64,000 nt of DNA, taken from contig NZ_CP068771.1 of NCBI RefSeq assembly GCF_018336935.1, forward strand, positions 2,728,001 through 2,792,000, in the 5' to 3' direction. The translations under genes were made by a program, and so were the position numbers. The notes beneath the pieces were generated by a model. The model made no database searches. It saw only the letters and a list, made by a program, of their open reading frames with translations, and was not told where the DNA came from. Within the stretch, counting starts at the first letter, position 1, and every line of letters begins with the position of its first letter. Positions 9,752-17,981 of this stretch are shown here, in pieces. This stretch comes from Serratia plymuthica. Lineage in GTDB: Bacteria > Pseudomonadota > Gammaproteobacteria > Enterobacterales > Enterobacteriaceae.

Positions 9752-11323
9752 ATGGAAACAACCTTACGCAGTGCTCTGGTGAAGAACTTTCTCGGGCAAT
9801 CACCTGACTGGTATAAATTGACCCTCATCGTTTTCTTATTGGTCAACCCACTGGTTTTCTTCCTGGTCGATCCCTTTATCGCCGGTTGGCTGTTGGTGAT
9901 CGAGTTTATCTTCACCCTGGCGATGGCGCTGAAGTGTTACCCACTGTTGCCGGGCGGCCTGCTGGCGATTGAAGCGGTGCTGATTGGCATGACCAGCCCC
10001 GCCCGCGTGGGCGAAGAAATTGCCCATAATCTGGACGTGCTGCTGCTGCTGATCTTTATGGTGGCCGGCATCTACTTTATGAAACAGTTGCTGCTGTTCG
10101 TGTTTACCAAGCTGCTGCTCAATATCCGCTCGAAAATGCTGCTTTCACTGGCGTTCTGCCTGGCCGCGGCCCTGCTGTCCGCCTTTCTGGATGCGCTGAC
10201 GGTGGTCGCCGTGGTGATCAGCGTCGCCACAGGTTTTTACTCGATCTACCACAACATGGCGTCTAACCGGCCAGACGGTCATACCGAGGTCGGTGACGAC
10301 AGCGAACTGGCCAGTGACGATCACAAGCAAACGCTGGAGCAGTTCCGCGCCTTCTTGCGCAGCTTGCTGATGCACGCCGGCGTCGGCACCGCGCTGGGCG
10401 GCGTAATGACCATGGTGGGTGAGCCGCAGAACCTGATTATCGCCAAAAGCGCCGGCTGGGGATTTGCCGAGTTCTTTCTGCGGATGGCACCGGTTACCCT
10501 GCCGGTGATGGCTTGCGGCCTGCTGCTCTGCCTACTGCTCGAACGCTTTGGCGTTTTCGGCTATGGTGCCAAACTGCCGGAACGCGTACGTGAGGTACTG
10601 AAAGAGTTTGACCGTCAGGCCACCGCAGGACGCAGCAAACAGGAACAGGTCAAGCTGGCGGTGCAGGCGCTTATCGGCATTTGGCTGGTCGTAGCGCTGG
10701 CCTTTCATCTGGCGGAGGTTGGCCTGATAGGCCTGTCGGTGATCATCCTCGCCACCGCCCTGTGCGGCGTAACCGACGAGCACGCTATCGGCAAGGCTTT
10801 CCAGGAAGCGCTGCCCTTTACCGCCCTGCTGACGGTATTTTTCACCGTGGTCGCGGTGATCATCGAGCAGCACCTGTTCAGCCCAATCATCCAGTTTGTC
10901 CTGCAGGCGGAACCCTCTTCGCAGTTGGCGCTGTTTTATCTGTTTAACGGCCTGCTGTCGTCGGTCTCCGACAATGTCTTCGTCGGCACGGTTTACATCA
11001 ATGAGGCGCGCGCCGCGTTCAACAGCGGAGCAATCTCCCTGAAGCAATTCGAGATGCTGGCAGTCGCCATTAACACCGGAACCAACCTGCCTTCGGTCGC
11101 CACGCCGAATGGCCAGGCGGCGTTCTTGTTCCTGCTGACGTCCGCACTCGCGCCGCTGGTGCGTTTATCCTATGGGCGAATGGTGTGGATGGCGTTGCCC
11201 TATACGGTGGTATTAACCCTCGTTGGGCTGCTGTGCGTACAGTTTACCCTGGCGCCAATGACCGACCTGCTAACCCAGTGGCATTGGCTGACGTTGCCTT
11301 CAATCGAAGCCGCTGCACATTGA
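9752..11323 (+). CDS. nhaB: Na+/H+ antiporter NhaB
   Basis: Inner-membrane sodium/proton antiporter, 523 residues with about 12 hydrophobic helices. Recognised by '[12 protein letters not shown]' at the N-terminus, '[23 protein letters not shown]' in the middle and '[21 protein letters not shown]' later. It expels Na+ at neutral and alkaline pH. An ATG at 9740 is in frame, but the one at 9752 aligns with the family start and has AGGA 12 bases upstream rather than 2. Followed by dsbB on the same strand. Confidence 0.95.
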   Translation: METTLRSALVKNFLGQSPDWYKLTLIVFLLVNPLVFFLVDPFIAGWLLVIEFIFTLAMALKCYPLLPGGLLAIEAVLIGMTSPARVGEEIAHNLDVLLLLIFMVAGIYFMKQLLLFVFTKLLLNIRSKMLLSLAFCLAAALLSAFLDALTVVAVVISVATGFYSIYHNMASNRPDGHTEVGDDSELASDDHKQTLEQFRAFLRSLLMHAGVGTALGGVMTMVGEPQNLIIAKSAGWGFAEFFLRMAPVTLPVMACGLLLCLLLERFGVFGYGAKLPERVREVLKEFDRQATAGRSKQEQVKLAVQALIGIWLVVALAFHLAEVGLIGLSVIILATALCGVTDEHAIGKAFQEALPFTALLTVFFTVVAVIIEQHLFSPIIQFVLQAEPSSQLALFYLFNGLLSSVSDNVFVGTVYINEARAAFNSGAISLKQFEMLAVAINTGTNLPSVATPNGQAAFLFLLTSALAPLVRLSYGRMVWMALPYTVVLTLVGLLCVQFTLAPMTDLLTQWHWLTLPSIEAAAH

Positions 11324-11447
11324 CAGTGCCAGCCCACTCTGTTGCCAGCGACTATTTTTGTGCTGAATCCGGCCCAGGTGGCTGGCAGCGGGGTTGAATT
11401 GGTTTACACTGCCGGTTCAATTGCTTACTGCATGGAAGAATAAATAT

Positions 11448-11978
11448 ATGTTGCAATTCTTTAACCGTTGCTCGCAGGGGCGCGGTGCTTGGCTGCTGAT
11501 GGCCCTGACTGCGCTGGTGCTGGAATTAGTCGCGCTCTACTTTCAGCACGTAATGCTGCTGCAACCCTGTGTGATGTGCATTTATGAACGCTGCGCGCTG
11601 TTTGGCATTCTCGGTGCCTCACTGGTCGGTGCCATCGCACCGAAAACGCCGCTGCGCTATGTCGCTATCCTGCTGTGGATTTACAGCGCCTGGGAGGGCG
11701 TACAGCTGGCATGGAAGCACACCATGATCCAACTGCACCCTTCGCCGTTCAATACCTGCGATTTCTTCGTCAGCTTCCCGTCCTGGCTGCCGCTGGATAA
11801 ATGGCTGCCGGCGGTGTTTCACGCCTCCGGCGACTGTTCGGTGCGCCAATGGCAGTTCCTGTCGCTGGAAATGCCGCAGTGGCTGGTGGGTATCTTCGCG
11901 GCCTATCTGTTAATCGCAATCGTCGTGCTGCTCGCGCAATTTGTCCGGCTGCGTCGCCGTGACCTGTTCGGCCGCTAA
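11448..11978 (+). CDS. dsbB: Disulfide bond formation protein DsbB
   Basis: Inner-membrane quinone reductase that reoxidises periplasmic DsbA. The protein is 176 residues with four membrane helices. The first redox pair is Cys41-Val-Met-Cys44; the second is Cys104 ('NTCDFF') and Cys130 ('SGDCSV'), at the same positions as in E. coli. The C-terminus is 'RRDLFGR'. The ATG at 11448 was chosen over upstream in-frame starts because it matches the family N-terminus ('[17 protein letters not shown]'). Confidence 0.97.
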   Translation: MLQFFNRCSQGRGAWLLMALTALVLELVALYFQHVMLLQPCVMCIYERCALFGILGASLVGAIAPKTPLRYVAILLWIYSAWEGVQLAWKHTMIQLHPSPFNTCDFFVSFPSWLPLDKWLPAVFHASGDCSVRQWQFLSLEMPQWLVGIFAAYLLIAIVVLLAQFVRLRRRDLFGR

Positions 11979-12000
11979 GTACGGCATTGCGGCATTAATG

Positions 12001-12026
12001 AAAACGGCGCCTCAGGGCGCCGTTTT
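12001..12026 (+). terminator. Rho-independent terminator of dsbB
   Basis: AAAACGGCGCC, loop TCAG, then GGCGCCGTTTT, 22 bp after the dsbB stop. A perfect 11-bp stem with a short T tract. Confidence 0.88.
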
Positions 12027-12064
12027 ACATGGGATTGCTTGTGATTTTCAGAGGTAACCCGACG

Positions 12065-12136
12065 TCAAGTATGCGTAAGGTAATAAACGAGCACTATCAG
12101 TGCCCCAGCTACGGCAAACAGTCGTATCATTTTCAT
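12065..12136 (-). CDS. Candidate 23-residue membrane peptide
   Basis: A short open frame on the minus strand, start ATG at 12134-12136 (with a second ATG two codons later). A CGAGAG purine stretch lies 7 bases upstream. The peptide starts Met-Lys-Met-Ile-Arg, continues with a hydrophobic run of ~16 residues (Leu-Phe-Ala-Val-Ala-Gly-Ala-Leu-Ile-Val-Leu-Val) and ends Thr-His-Thr. This is the shape of enterobacterial single-helix small membrane proteins. I do not recognise a family, and such short frames arise by chance, so confidence is moderate. Confidence 0.45.
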   Translation of the reverse strand: MKMIRLFAVAGALIVLVYYLTHT

Positions 12137-12361
12137 TATTGTACTCTCGAGACCTGGCGGGAGAGCGGTCAAACTACCTAATATCACAACGATAAAGAAG
12201 CGTTCAGGCGGGATTTGGCGGGTAATTTACATAACATTAAGTTTGAAGGGCATAACGCGTTAGTCGAAGAGGCAATGCATGGCTCGATCGCCTCCTGATA
12301 CCGAGGCACCAAGGGCGATGTTTGTACACTCATTAAGCTCATACAAAAAAACTCATCATAG

Positions 12362-12379
12362 TGATGCATTATTGCATCA
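12362..12379. promoter_or_regulatory. Perfect palindrome upstream of the candidate small RNA
   Basis: TGATGCA-TTAT-TGCATCA is a perfect 7-bp inverted repeat centred about 52 bp upstream of the predicted start of the small RNA at 12422. Its position would suit an activator or repressor operator. No known regulator is assigned. Confidence 0.4.
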
Positions 12380-12410
12380 ATATTCTGATGAACTTCAGTC
12401 AAAAAATCCT

Positions 12411-12416
12411 TATAGT
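12411..12416 (+). promoter_or_regulatory. -10 element of the candidate small RNA promoter
   Basis: TATAGT, a near-consensus -10 hexamer. The -35 region is poor (TGAACT 16 bp upstream), which would fit an activated promoter. Predicted transcription start around 12422. Confidence 0.4.
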
Positions 12417-12421
12417 AGCCG

Positions 12422-12490
12422 CATGTTGTATCAACGATTTCCCTGGTGTTGTTGTGTGTCTTGCCCCTCTCTCTTTGCAGGGGCTTTTTT
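12422..12490 (+). ncRNA. Candidate Hfq-type small RNA with an ArcZ-like core
   Basis: About 68 nt between a -10 box (12411-12416) and a Rho-independent terminator (stem GCCCCT 12463-12468 / AGGGGC 12479-12484, then TTTTTT). Positions 12436-12451 read GATTTCCCTGGTGTTG. As I recall it, this is the conserved seed of the RpoS-activating small RNA ArcZ, but here it lies between dsbB and ycgN instead of beside arcB. The flanking sequence differs from ArcZ and the 3' part is loosely like RprA. The predicted size is close to processed ArcZ. A short seed followed by a U-rich terminator is typical of Hfq-dependent RNAs. It could regulate ArcZ-like targets; that is inference. Confidence 0.55.
12463..12490 (+). 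terminator. Terminator at the 3' end of the candidate small RNA
   Basis: GCCCCT, 10-nt loop, AGGGGC, TTTTTT. It ends 2 bp before the ycgN stop on the opposite strand, and no protein gene on the plus strand needs it. Confidence 0.8.
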
Positions 12491-12492
12491 CC

Positions 12493-12939
12493 TTATCTCG
12501 CCCAGCTCGGCTTGTTCAAGATGTGATCCTGCCAGTCCACGACTTCACTCTCACGCACCGCAATGTGCCGCACCGTAATACGTTCACCGTGCATAGCCGC
12601 CTTCGAGCCGCTTATCAACGGATGCCATGAGAACAGCGGTTTGCCTTCGCCAATCAGGCGATACGCACAGGTAGGCGGCAGCCAGTCAAAGGTGGTCAGG
12701 TTGGCGCGCGTCAGCTTGATGCAATCTTCTTCCAGTTCGAAGCGGCGCTCATAGTTGCGACACTGACACGATTTAATATTCAACTGGTTGCAGGCTACGT
12801 TGGTGAAATAAATCTCGTCGGTATCTTCGTCGATCAGCTTATTCAGACAGCATTGCCCACAACCGTCGCACAGCGATTCCCACTCTTGTTCTGACATTTC
12901 CGCCAGCGTTTTTTGTTGCCAAAAAGGGGTTTGTGACAT
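12493..12939 (-). CDS. ycgN: Cysteine-cluster protein YcgN (UPF0260)
   Basis: A 148-residue protein with a cysteine-rich N-terminal cluster ('CDGCGQCC' near residue 24) and further cysteines ('[17 protein letters not shown]'), as in the YkgJ/YcgN zinc- or iron-chelating family. Function is unknown. E. coli has the same neighbours (ycgL-ycgM-ycgN) close to dsbB, which supports the name. Here ycgN and ycgM are separated by the elaB-like gene. Confidence 0.92.
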   Translation of the reverse strand: MSQTPFWQQKTLAEMSEQEWESLCDGCGQCCLNKLIDEDTDEIYFTNVACNQLNIKSCQCRNYERRFELEEDCIKLTRANLTTFDWLPPTCAYRLIGEGKPLFSWHPLISGSKAAMHGERITVRHIAVRESEVVDWQDHILNKPSWAR

Positions 12940-13348
12940 AGTCGTTCGCGTCCGGTATAGGTAAATGAATAGATAACCTGCGTACAGGTTTTAAGGGTGC
13001 ACTATATAGATATTCCAGTCGAATGAAAAGACCAAAAACACAATACAATCATAATGATAACGCAAACATGGCTTAAAAAAACACCATTTAAAACAATAAC
13101 GTCCAACATAGGGCAACAAGAATATCATGGCGTTACCGGTTTTATCCGGCGAATAAAATCACACCCACCGCCCTCAATTATACGTACAAATCACAGGTCC
13201 AACACCTTTTGGTGCATCCCGTCAGACGCCATCGGCCTTCCCTGCGACAATGTTCGGATTCATCTCATTAAGCACGTTATGCCGCCTGGAACGGAATAAT
13301 GCTGCTATGTTTAATGTTCGCCTTTAGAACAGAGATAAGGAGCTAAAC
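12940..13348. other. Intergenic region between ycgN and the ElaB-like gene
   Basis: 409 bp without a supported gene. It is AT-rich in its first half. The end serves as promoter and leader for the plus-strand stress gene: a CTATGTT near 13303-13309 could be a sigma-S-type -10 element, and AAGGAG precedes the ATG. Confidence 0.5.
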
Positions 13349-13597
13349 ATGTTTGGAAAAGCAGAAGACAAGGTCAACGAGGCTGCTGGCGCTGTTCAGG
13401 AAGCCTTCGGTGAGGCGACGGATTCGCCGGAACACCAGGTCAAAGGCGCAGCCCGCAAGTACGCCTCTCAGGCCAGCTATGCGGCTCGCGACGCGGCAGA
13501 CAGCGTGCGGACCCAGGTTGAGTCCAACCCGCTTGCCGGCGTCGCCATCGCCGCCGCTGTCGGTATCGTTTTCGGCTTCTTGTTGGGCCGTAAGTAA
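13349..13597 (+). CDS. CsbD / ElaB-like stress protein with C-terminal membrane anchor
   Basis: An 82-residue protein. The N-terminal half ('AEDKVNEAAGAVQEAFGEATDSPEHQVKG') resembles CsbD stress proteins. The C-terminus ('VESNPLAGVAIAAAVGIVFGFLLGRK') is the DUF883 anchor found in ElaB, YqjD and YgaM, which tether ribosomes to the inner membrane in stationary phase. A clear AAGGAG lies before the ATG. Likely a stationary-phase or osmotic-stress protein; not a standard E. coli gene at this locus. Confidence 0.85.
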   Translation: MFGKAEDKVNEAAGAVQEAFGEATDSPEHQVKGAARKYASQASYAARDAADSVRTQVESNPLAGVAIAAAVGIVFGFLLGRK

Positions 13598-13623
13598 TCG
13601 GGCCATCTAACCGAAATGCGGAC

Positions 13624-13650
13624 AAAAAAAGGCCCTTTAAGGGCCTTTTT
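13624..13650. terminator. Bidirectional terminator between the ElaB-like gene and ycgM
   Basis: AAAAAAAGGCCC-TTTAA-GGGCCTTTTT, with A/T tracts on both sides, between two converging genes. Confidence 0.9.
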
Positions 13651-13670
13651 AGTTTTATCCAGTCGCGATG

Positions 13671-14327
13671 CTAAATCACACGGGTGCTCAGCGATTTGCC
13701 GTTAAGCGTAATCTTCAACATGTCGCCGGAGCTCATCGGGCCGACGCCCTGTGGCGTGCCGGTAAGAATGATGTCGCCCGCGCGCAGCGTGAAGAAACGG
13801 CTCATATAGCTGATCAATGGCAAGATGGGGGTAATCATATCGCGGGTGTTGCCCTGCTGACGCAGTTGGTCATTTACCGTCAGCGACAGCTCCGCATTTT
13901 GCGGGTCGCCAAACTCCGCCACCGGAATAAAACCGGACATCGGGCAAGAACCGTCAAAACCCTTGGCTTTTTCCCAGGGTTGGCCGGCCTTCTTGAAACC
14001 CGCCTGCAATTCGCGCAGCGTCAGATCGAGCGCCACGCCATAACCGGCGATAGCGCGTGCTACGCGATCTTCATTCGCTTGCTTTAACGGCGTACCGATC
14101 AGCACGGCCAGCTCCACCTCATGGTGTACCGACCCAAACTCTTTGGGGATCGCCACCGGCTGGCGAATGTCGCACAGCGCCGTTTCAGGCTTGATAAACA
14201 CTACCGGCTCTGCCGAGGTCGCACTGCCCATTTCCTTAATGTGATCGGCGTAGTTACTGCCGACGCAGACCACCTTATTAACCGGGAAATCAAGTAGTGA
14301 ACCCTGCCAGTCTCTATGTTGATACAT
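13671..14327 (-). CDS. ycgM: Fumarylacetoacetate hydrolase-family protein YcgM
   Basis: A 218-residue protein of the FAH fold. It contains 'VGSNYADHIKEMGS', the metal-binding 'SVHHEVELAVLIG' and 'GDIILTGTPQGVGP'. Relatives are acylpyruvases or oxaloacetate decarboxylases/tautomerases. The ATG at 14327 follows a strong AGGGAGAGGCGG and matches the E. coli start; upstream in-frame codons are ignored. Minus strand, downstream of the transglycosylase gene. Confidence 0.93.
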   Translation of the reverse strand: MYQHRDWQGSLLDFPVNKVVCVGSNYADHIKEMGSATSAEPVVFIKPETALCDIRQPVAIPKEFGSVHHEVELAVLIGTPLKQANEDRVARAIAGYGVALDLTLRELQAGFKKAGQPWEKAKGFDGSCPMSGFIPVAEFGDPQNAELSLTVNDQLRQQGNTRDMITPILPLISYMSRFFTLRAGDIILTGTPQGVGPMSSGDMLKITLNGKSLSTRVI

Positions 14328-14409
14328 ACCGCCTCTCCCTACAGTCATGTAGGGGCTTAGCATACTAAGCCCGTTATTCCACACTCTGGTGGGGTACCGT
14401 AGCGCGAGT

Positions 14410-15462
14410 CTATTGCCCGATACCGTCAGCCATCATACCCACAGCAATCGCAAAATAGTAAGAGCGATTCCAGTGCATGATGGTCCGGAAATTATCATAA
14501 ACCAGAAATGCGCGCCCCTGCATGTCATCCGGTGTGATAACCCAGCTTCGCAGGGTGGAGTGCGGAAGCGCTGAACCGTCAGGCCGCCGCACGCCCTGTT
14601 TTTGCCATTCGTTTACGCTGCGAGCCTGACGATCTCTCAACCCCAGGCTATCGGCGCCGAAGCCGGCCGGCAACGTCACTTCCCTGCCCCAGCCGATACC
14701 CCGTTGCCAGCCCTCGCTCGCCAGATAGTTGGCGGTGGAAGCGAACACGTCGTCAGGGTTGTTCCAGATATCAATGCGGCCATCGCCGTCGCCGTCCGCC
14801 GCATAGTTCAGGAACGAAGTCGGCATAAACTGACATTGGCCCATCGCGCCGGCCCAAGACCCTTTTAGCTGGGCACCGCCGACATGCCCCTGCTCCACAA
14901 TCTGCAGCGCCGCCATCAGCTGTTGGGTAAAGAAGGCTTCACGCCGGCCCTCAAACGCCAGCGTGGCAAGCGCCGAAATGACGTCTTCATGGCCCTGAAT
15001 CTTGCCGAAAGCGCTTTCCATCCCCCACAGCGCCACAATATAACGCCCAGGGACGCCGTAGCGAGCGGTGACGCGGGTTAGTTGCGGCCGATATTGCCGG
15101 GACAGAGTTCGCCCTTGCTCGATTTTGGCGGGTGGCAGTACGCGTTTAAGGTAATCATCCAGCGTGATTTTCTTTTCCGGTTGATTACGATCGGCCTTGA
15201 TTACACGGTCGACAAAATGCACGTTGGCGAAGGCGTTGTCGATGGTCTTCTGACTAATCCCCTGAGCCAGTGCCTGGCCTTTCAACTGCTCGACATAGGC
15301 CGGAAATTGCGCCGGATCGCGGCCGATTTCAGCCAATGTTCCCGCAGCCGCAAGGGTCGGCGCAGGCACGCCCGACGGAGCAACCTGAGCCGTCGTCTGT
15401 TGACAGACGCCGCATCCCAGCACCAGCAGGGTTGATGCCACTACTGTCGCCGACAATTTCAT
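14410..15462 (-). CDS. Lytic murein transglycosylase, MltB type (GH103)
   Basis: Cleaves the MurNAc-GlcNAc bond in peptidoglycan to form anhydro-muropeptides. The 350-residue protein has the catalytic glutamate Glu149 in 'LWGMESAFG', the 'GSWAGAMGQCQFMPTSF' motif and 'YAADGDGDGRIDIWN'. The N-terminus is a signal sequence with cysteines ('LVLGCGVC') that is a poor lipobox, so it may be periplasmic or a lipoprotein. The ATG at 15462 has AAGGAG 8 bases upstream. It is an extra member beside the usual mlt genes. Confidence 0.9.
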   Translation of the reverse strand: MKLSATVVASTLLVLGCGVCQQTTAQVAPSGVPAPTLAAAGTLAEIGRDPAQFPAYVEQLKGQALAQGISQKTIDNAFANVHFVDRVIKADRNQPEKKITLDDYLKRVLPPAKIEQGRTLSRQYRPQLTRVTARYGVPGRYIVALWGMESAFGKIQGHEDVISALATLAFEGRREAFFTQQLMAALQIVEQGHVGGAQLKGSWAGAMGQCQFMPTSFLNYAADGDGDGRIDIWNNPDDVFASTANYLASEGWQRGIGWGREVTLPAGFGADSLGLRDRQARSVNEWQKQGVRRPDGSALPHSTLRSWVITPDDMQGRAFLVYDNFRTIMHWNRSYYFAIAVGMMADGIGQ

Positions 15463-15523
15463 CACAGGGCTCCTTAGCCGTTTTAGGGGCTGACTCAGCC
15501 TGGCCCCTGGGTGCCGGCAGTGA

Positions 15524-15796
15524 TTACTTTTTATCCTCTGACAAATGCCGGTTTAATAAATTTTCCACCGGCGGCGGGAATTGCAGATAAAACCCTTCTT
15601 CTTTCAGGGCTTCCTTTACTTTCTCAATATCCGCCGAGGCTAACTTTTCCCGTCCTTCGAGGGAAAGTACCATCGCCAATTGCGGCGTACCGAAACTTTT
15701 CATCAGATCTTCCGGCACTCGGGAGAAATCGTCTTTTTTTTCGACATAAAGATAAGTTTGATCCCGTTTTGGGCTTCTATAGATCACACAAAGCAT
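15524..15796 (-). CDS. ycgL: YcgL domain protein
   Basis: A 90-residue protein matching the YcgL family ('[31 protein letters not shown]...'). The E. coli family member has a known fold but no established function. Minus strand, divergent from minC, as in related genomes; the ribosome binding site is weak. Confidence 0.93.
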   Translation of the reverse strand: MLCVIYRSPKRDQTYLYVEKKDDFSRVPEDLMKSFGTPQLAMVLSLEGREKLASADIEKVKEALKEEGFYLQFPPPVENLLNRHLSEDKK

Positions 15797-15827
15797 TTTT
15801 TTAACTCTATTTAATTGGGGCAGCGTC

Positions 15828-15856
15828 TTGCCTGGATATAACTCTGACTATAACAT
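15828..15856 (+). promoter_or_regulatory. Sigma-70 promoter of minCDE
   Basis: TTGCCT, 17-bp spacer, TAACAT. It lies about 77 bp before the minC start in the ycgL-minC divergent gap. Confidence 0.55.
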
Positions 15857-15932
15857 GCTTATAGTACATCGGAATATCGCACCCCGATTGGTATTCCGGG
15901 GATTTAAAGTTGCTGAGACTGAGTCAGGATAG

Positions 15933-16634
15933 ATGTCACAATCGCCAATTGAGCTAAAAGGCAGCAGTTTTACCCTATCGGTTGTTCATTTGCATAATTC
16001 GGAACCCGAGGTAATTCGTCAGGCGTTACTGGAAAAAGTGGAGCAAGCGCCCGCTTTTTTGAAAAATGCCCCTGTTGTTATCAACGTTGCAACGCTGAAC
16101 GGCGATGCAAACTGGAAAGAACTTCAACAGGCTGTCACGGCTGCGGGTCTGCGCGTTGTTGGCATCAGCGGTTGCAGAGATGAGCGTCAGAAACGCGCTA
16201 TAACCCGTGCCGGGCTGCCGTTACTGAACGAAGGCAAGGGCCAGAAGATGGCCGCACCGGAACCGGCCCCTGCGCCAGCCCCGGTGGTGGATATCAACGC
16301 CCCGGCCAAAACGCGAATCATCAGTGCCCCTGTTCGTTCCGGCCAACAAATTTATGCCCGCAACTGCGATCTGATCGTGACCAGCAGCGTCAGTGCCGGG
16401 GCCGAATTAATTGCCGATGGCAATATTCACATTTACGGCATGATGCGCGGTCGTGCGCTGGCCGGCGCTTCAGGGGATACGCAGTGCCAGATTTTTTGCA
16501 CGCACCTGGGTGCTGAGCTAGTCTCTATCGCAGGGCAATACTGGTTGAGCGACCAAATCCCGTCCGATTATCTCGGGCAGGCAGCACGGCTCAGCCTGTT
16601 GGATAACGCTTTAACCATACAACCTTTAAATTAA
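15933..16634 (+). CDS. minC: Septum site-determining protein MinC
   Basis: Inhibits FtsZ polymerisation at the cell poles together with MinD. The 233-residue protein has the N-terminal FtsZ-interaction domain (1-105), an Ala/Pro-rich linker around residues 108-122 ('[13 protein letters not shown]') and the C-terminal beta-helix domain that binds MinD ('[23 protein letters not shown]'). AGGAT lies upstream of the ATG. First gene of the compact minCDE operon. Confidence 0.97.
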   Translation: MSQSPIELKGSSFTLSVVHLHNSEPEVIRQALLEKVEQAPAFLKNAPVVINVATLNGDANWKELQQAVTAAGLRVVGISGCRDERQKRAITRAGLPLLNEGKGQKMAAPEPAPAPAPVVDINAPAKTRIISAPVRSGQQIYARNCDLIVTSSVSAGAELIADGNIHIYGMMRGRALAGASGDTQCQIFCTHLGAELVSIAGQYWLSDQIPSDYLGQAARLSLLDNALTIQPLN

Positions 16635-16659
16635 GCCCTTTTGACAAGGAATCCATTTC

Positions 16660-17472
16660 ATGGCACGCATTATTGTTGTTACATCGGGTAAAGGGGGCGT
16701 TGGCAAGACCACTTCAAGCGCGGCCATCGCTACCGGCTTAGCCCAAAAAGGCAAAAAAACCGTCGTGATCGATTTCGATATCGGTCTGCGGAACCTTGAC
16801 CTGATCATGGGCTGTGAACGCCGGGTGGTGTACGATTTCGTCAACGTGATTCAGGGTGACGCCACGCTGAATCAGGCGTTAATCAAAGACAAACGCACTG
16901 ATAACCTTTATATCCTGCCGGCTTCGCAAACCCGCGACAAAGACGCGCTGACCCGTGAAGGCGTTGAGAAAATCCTCAACGATCTGGGCGAGATGAATTT
17001 TGATTTCGTGGTCTGCGACTCCCCTGCCGGCATCGAAACCGGTGCGCTGATGGCGCTGTATTTCGCCGATGAAGCGGTGATTACCACTAACCCGGAAGTC
17101 TCCTCGGTACGTGACTCTGACCGTATCCTGGGCATCCTGTCTTCCAAATCCCGTCGCGCTGAGAAAGGCGAAGCTCCTATCAAGGAGCACCTGTTGTTGA
17201 CCCGTTACAACCCGGGCCGCGTCAGCCGTGGCGACATGCTAAGCATGGAAGACGTGCTGGAAATTCTGCGCATTCCATTGGTCGGCGTTATCCCGGAAGA
17301 CCAGTCCGTACTGCGCGCATCCAACCAGGGTGAGCCTGTTATTCTTGATATCGAGTCAGATGCCGGTAAGGCCTATGACGATACCGTTAGCCGCTTGTTA
17401 GGAGAAGAACGCCCCTTCCGCTTCATTGAAGAAGAGAAGAAGGGCTTCCTGAAACGCCTTTTTGGGGGATAA
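16660..17472 (+). CDS. minD: Septum site-determining ATPase MinD
   Basis: Membrane-cycling ATPase that recruits MinC and is displaced by MinE. 270 residues. The deviant Walker A 'SGKGGVGKT' spans residues 9-17, and the C-terminal amphipathic membrane-targeting helix is 'EEKKGFLKRLFGG'. 25 bp after minC and 3 bp before minE. Confidence 0.98.
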   Translation: MARIIVVTSGKGGVGKTTSSAAIATGLAQKGKKTVVIDFDIGLRNLDLIMGCERRVVYDFVNVIQGDATLNQALIKDKRTDNLYILPASQTRDKDALTREGVEKILNDLGEMNFDFVVCDSPAGIETGALMALYFADEAVITTNPEVSSVRDSDRILGILSSKSRRAEKGEAPIKEHLLLTRYNPGRVSRGDMLSMEDVLEILRIPLVGVIPEDQSVLRASNQGEPVILDIESDAGKAYDDTVSRLLGEERPFRFIEEEKKGFLKRLFGG

Positions 17473-17475
17473 ACC

Positions 17476-17745
17476 ATGGCATTACTAGACTTCTTTCTGT
17501 CCCGCAAAAAACCGACAGCCAATATAGCCAAGGAACGGCTGCAAATTATCGTCGCAGAGCGTCGTCGTGGGGACAGCGAGCCCCACTATCTGCCTGATTT
17601 GAAGCGCGATATTCTGGCGGTAATTTGCAAATACATTCAAATCGACCCTGAGATGCTGCACGTGCAGTTTGAGCAGAAAGGGGATGATATTTCGGTACTT
17701 GAACTCAACGTGACATTACCGGAATCGGAAGAAGCAGCTAAATGA
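17476..17745 (+). CDS. minE: Cell division topological specificity factor MinE
   Basis: 89 residues. The N-terminal membrane/MinD-contact segment '[31 protein letters not shown]' is followed by the dimerising topological domain. It stimulates MinD ATPase and drives pole-to-pole oscillation. The start lies 3 bp after the minD stop. Confidence 0.98.
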   Translation: MALLDFFLSRKKPTANIAKERLQIIVAERRRGDSEPHYLPDLKRDILAVICKYIQIDPEMLHVQFEQKGDDISVLELNVTLPESEEAAK

Positions 17746-17759
17746 TTGCGACGCATTAA

Positions 17760-17790
17760 TTACCCCCTGTATATTTTTTACAGGGGGTAA
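17760..17790. other. Strong hairpin after minE without a U-tract
   Basis: TTACCCCCTGT ... ACAGGGGGTAA, an 11-bp perfect inverted repeat with a 9-nt loop (ATATTTTTT), 15 bp after the minE stop. No T tract follows on either strand, so it may stabilise the mRNA 3' end or be an atypical terminator. Confidence 0.6.
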
Positions 17791-17981
17791 CTGTATGCAC
17801 ATCCAGTTATTGAGATAAAAAACACCCATTAATCATTTTTTCGCCTTTGGGATTAATCTCAATTAATGTTGCGCCGCGGTTGTTTAAAGTAAAGCCTGTC
17901 GAAAAATATTTTCTTCAATTATTTTTCACGAATAACCAGAGCAGTGTTTCCTTACCCTGCCCCGATTTGCCTACCCACCGA

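Noticed and set aside
12184..12402. 72-codon minus-strand frame between dsbB and ycgN
   Set aside because: No ribosome binding site or domain and covers the palindrome upstream of the small RNA.
13054..13299. 81-codon plus-strand frame before the ElaB-like gene
   Set aside because: Low-complexity AT-rich start, no binding site, no similarity recognised.
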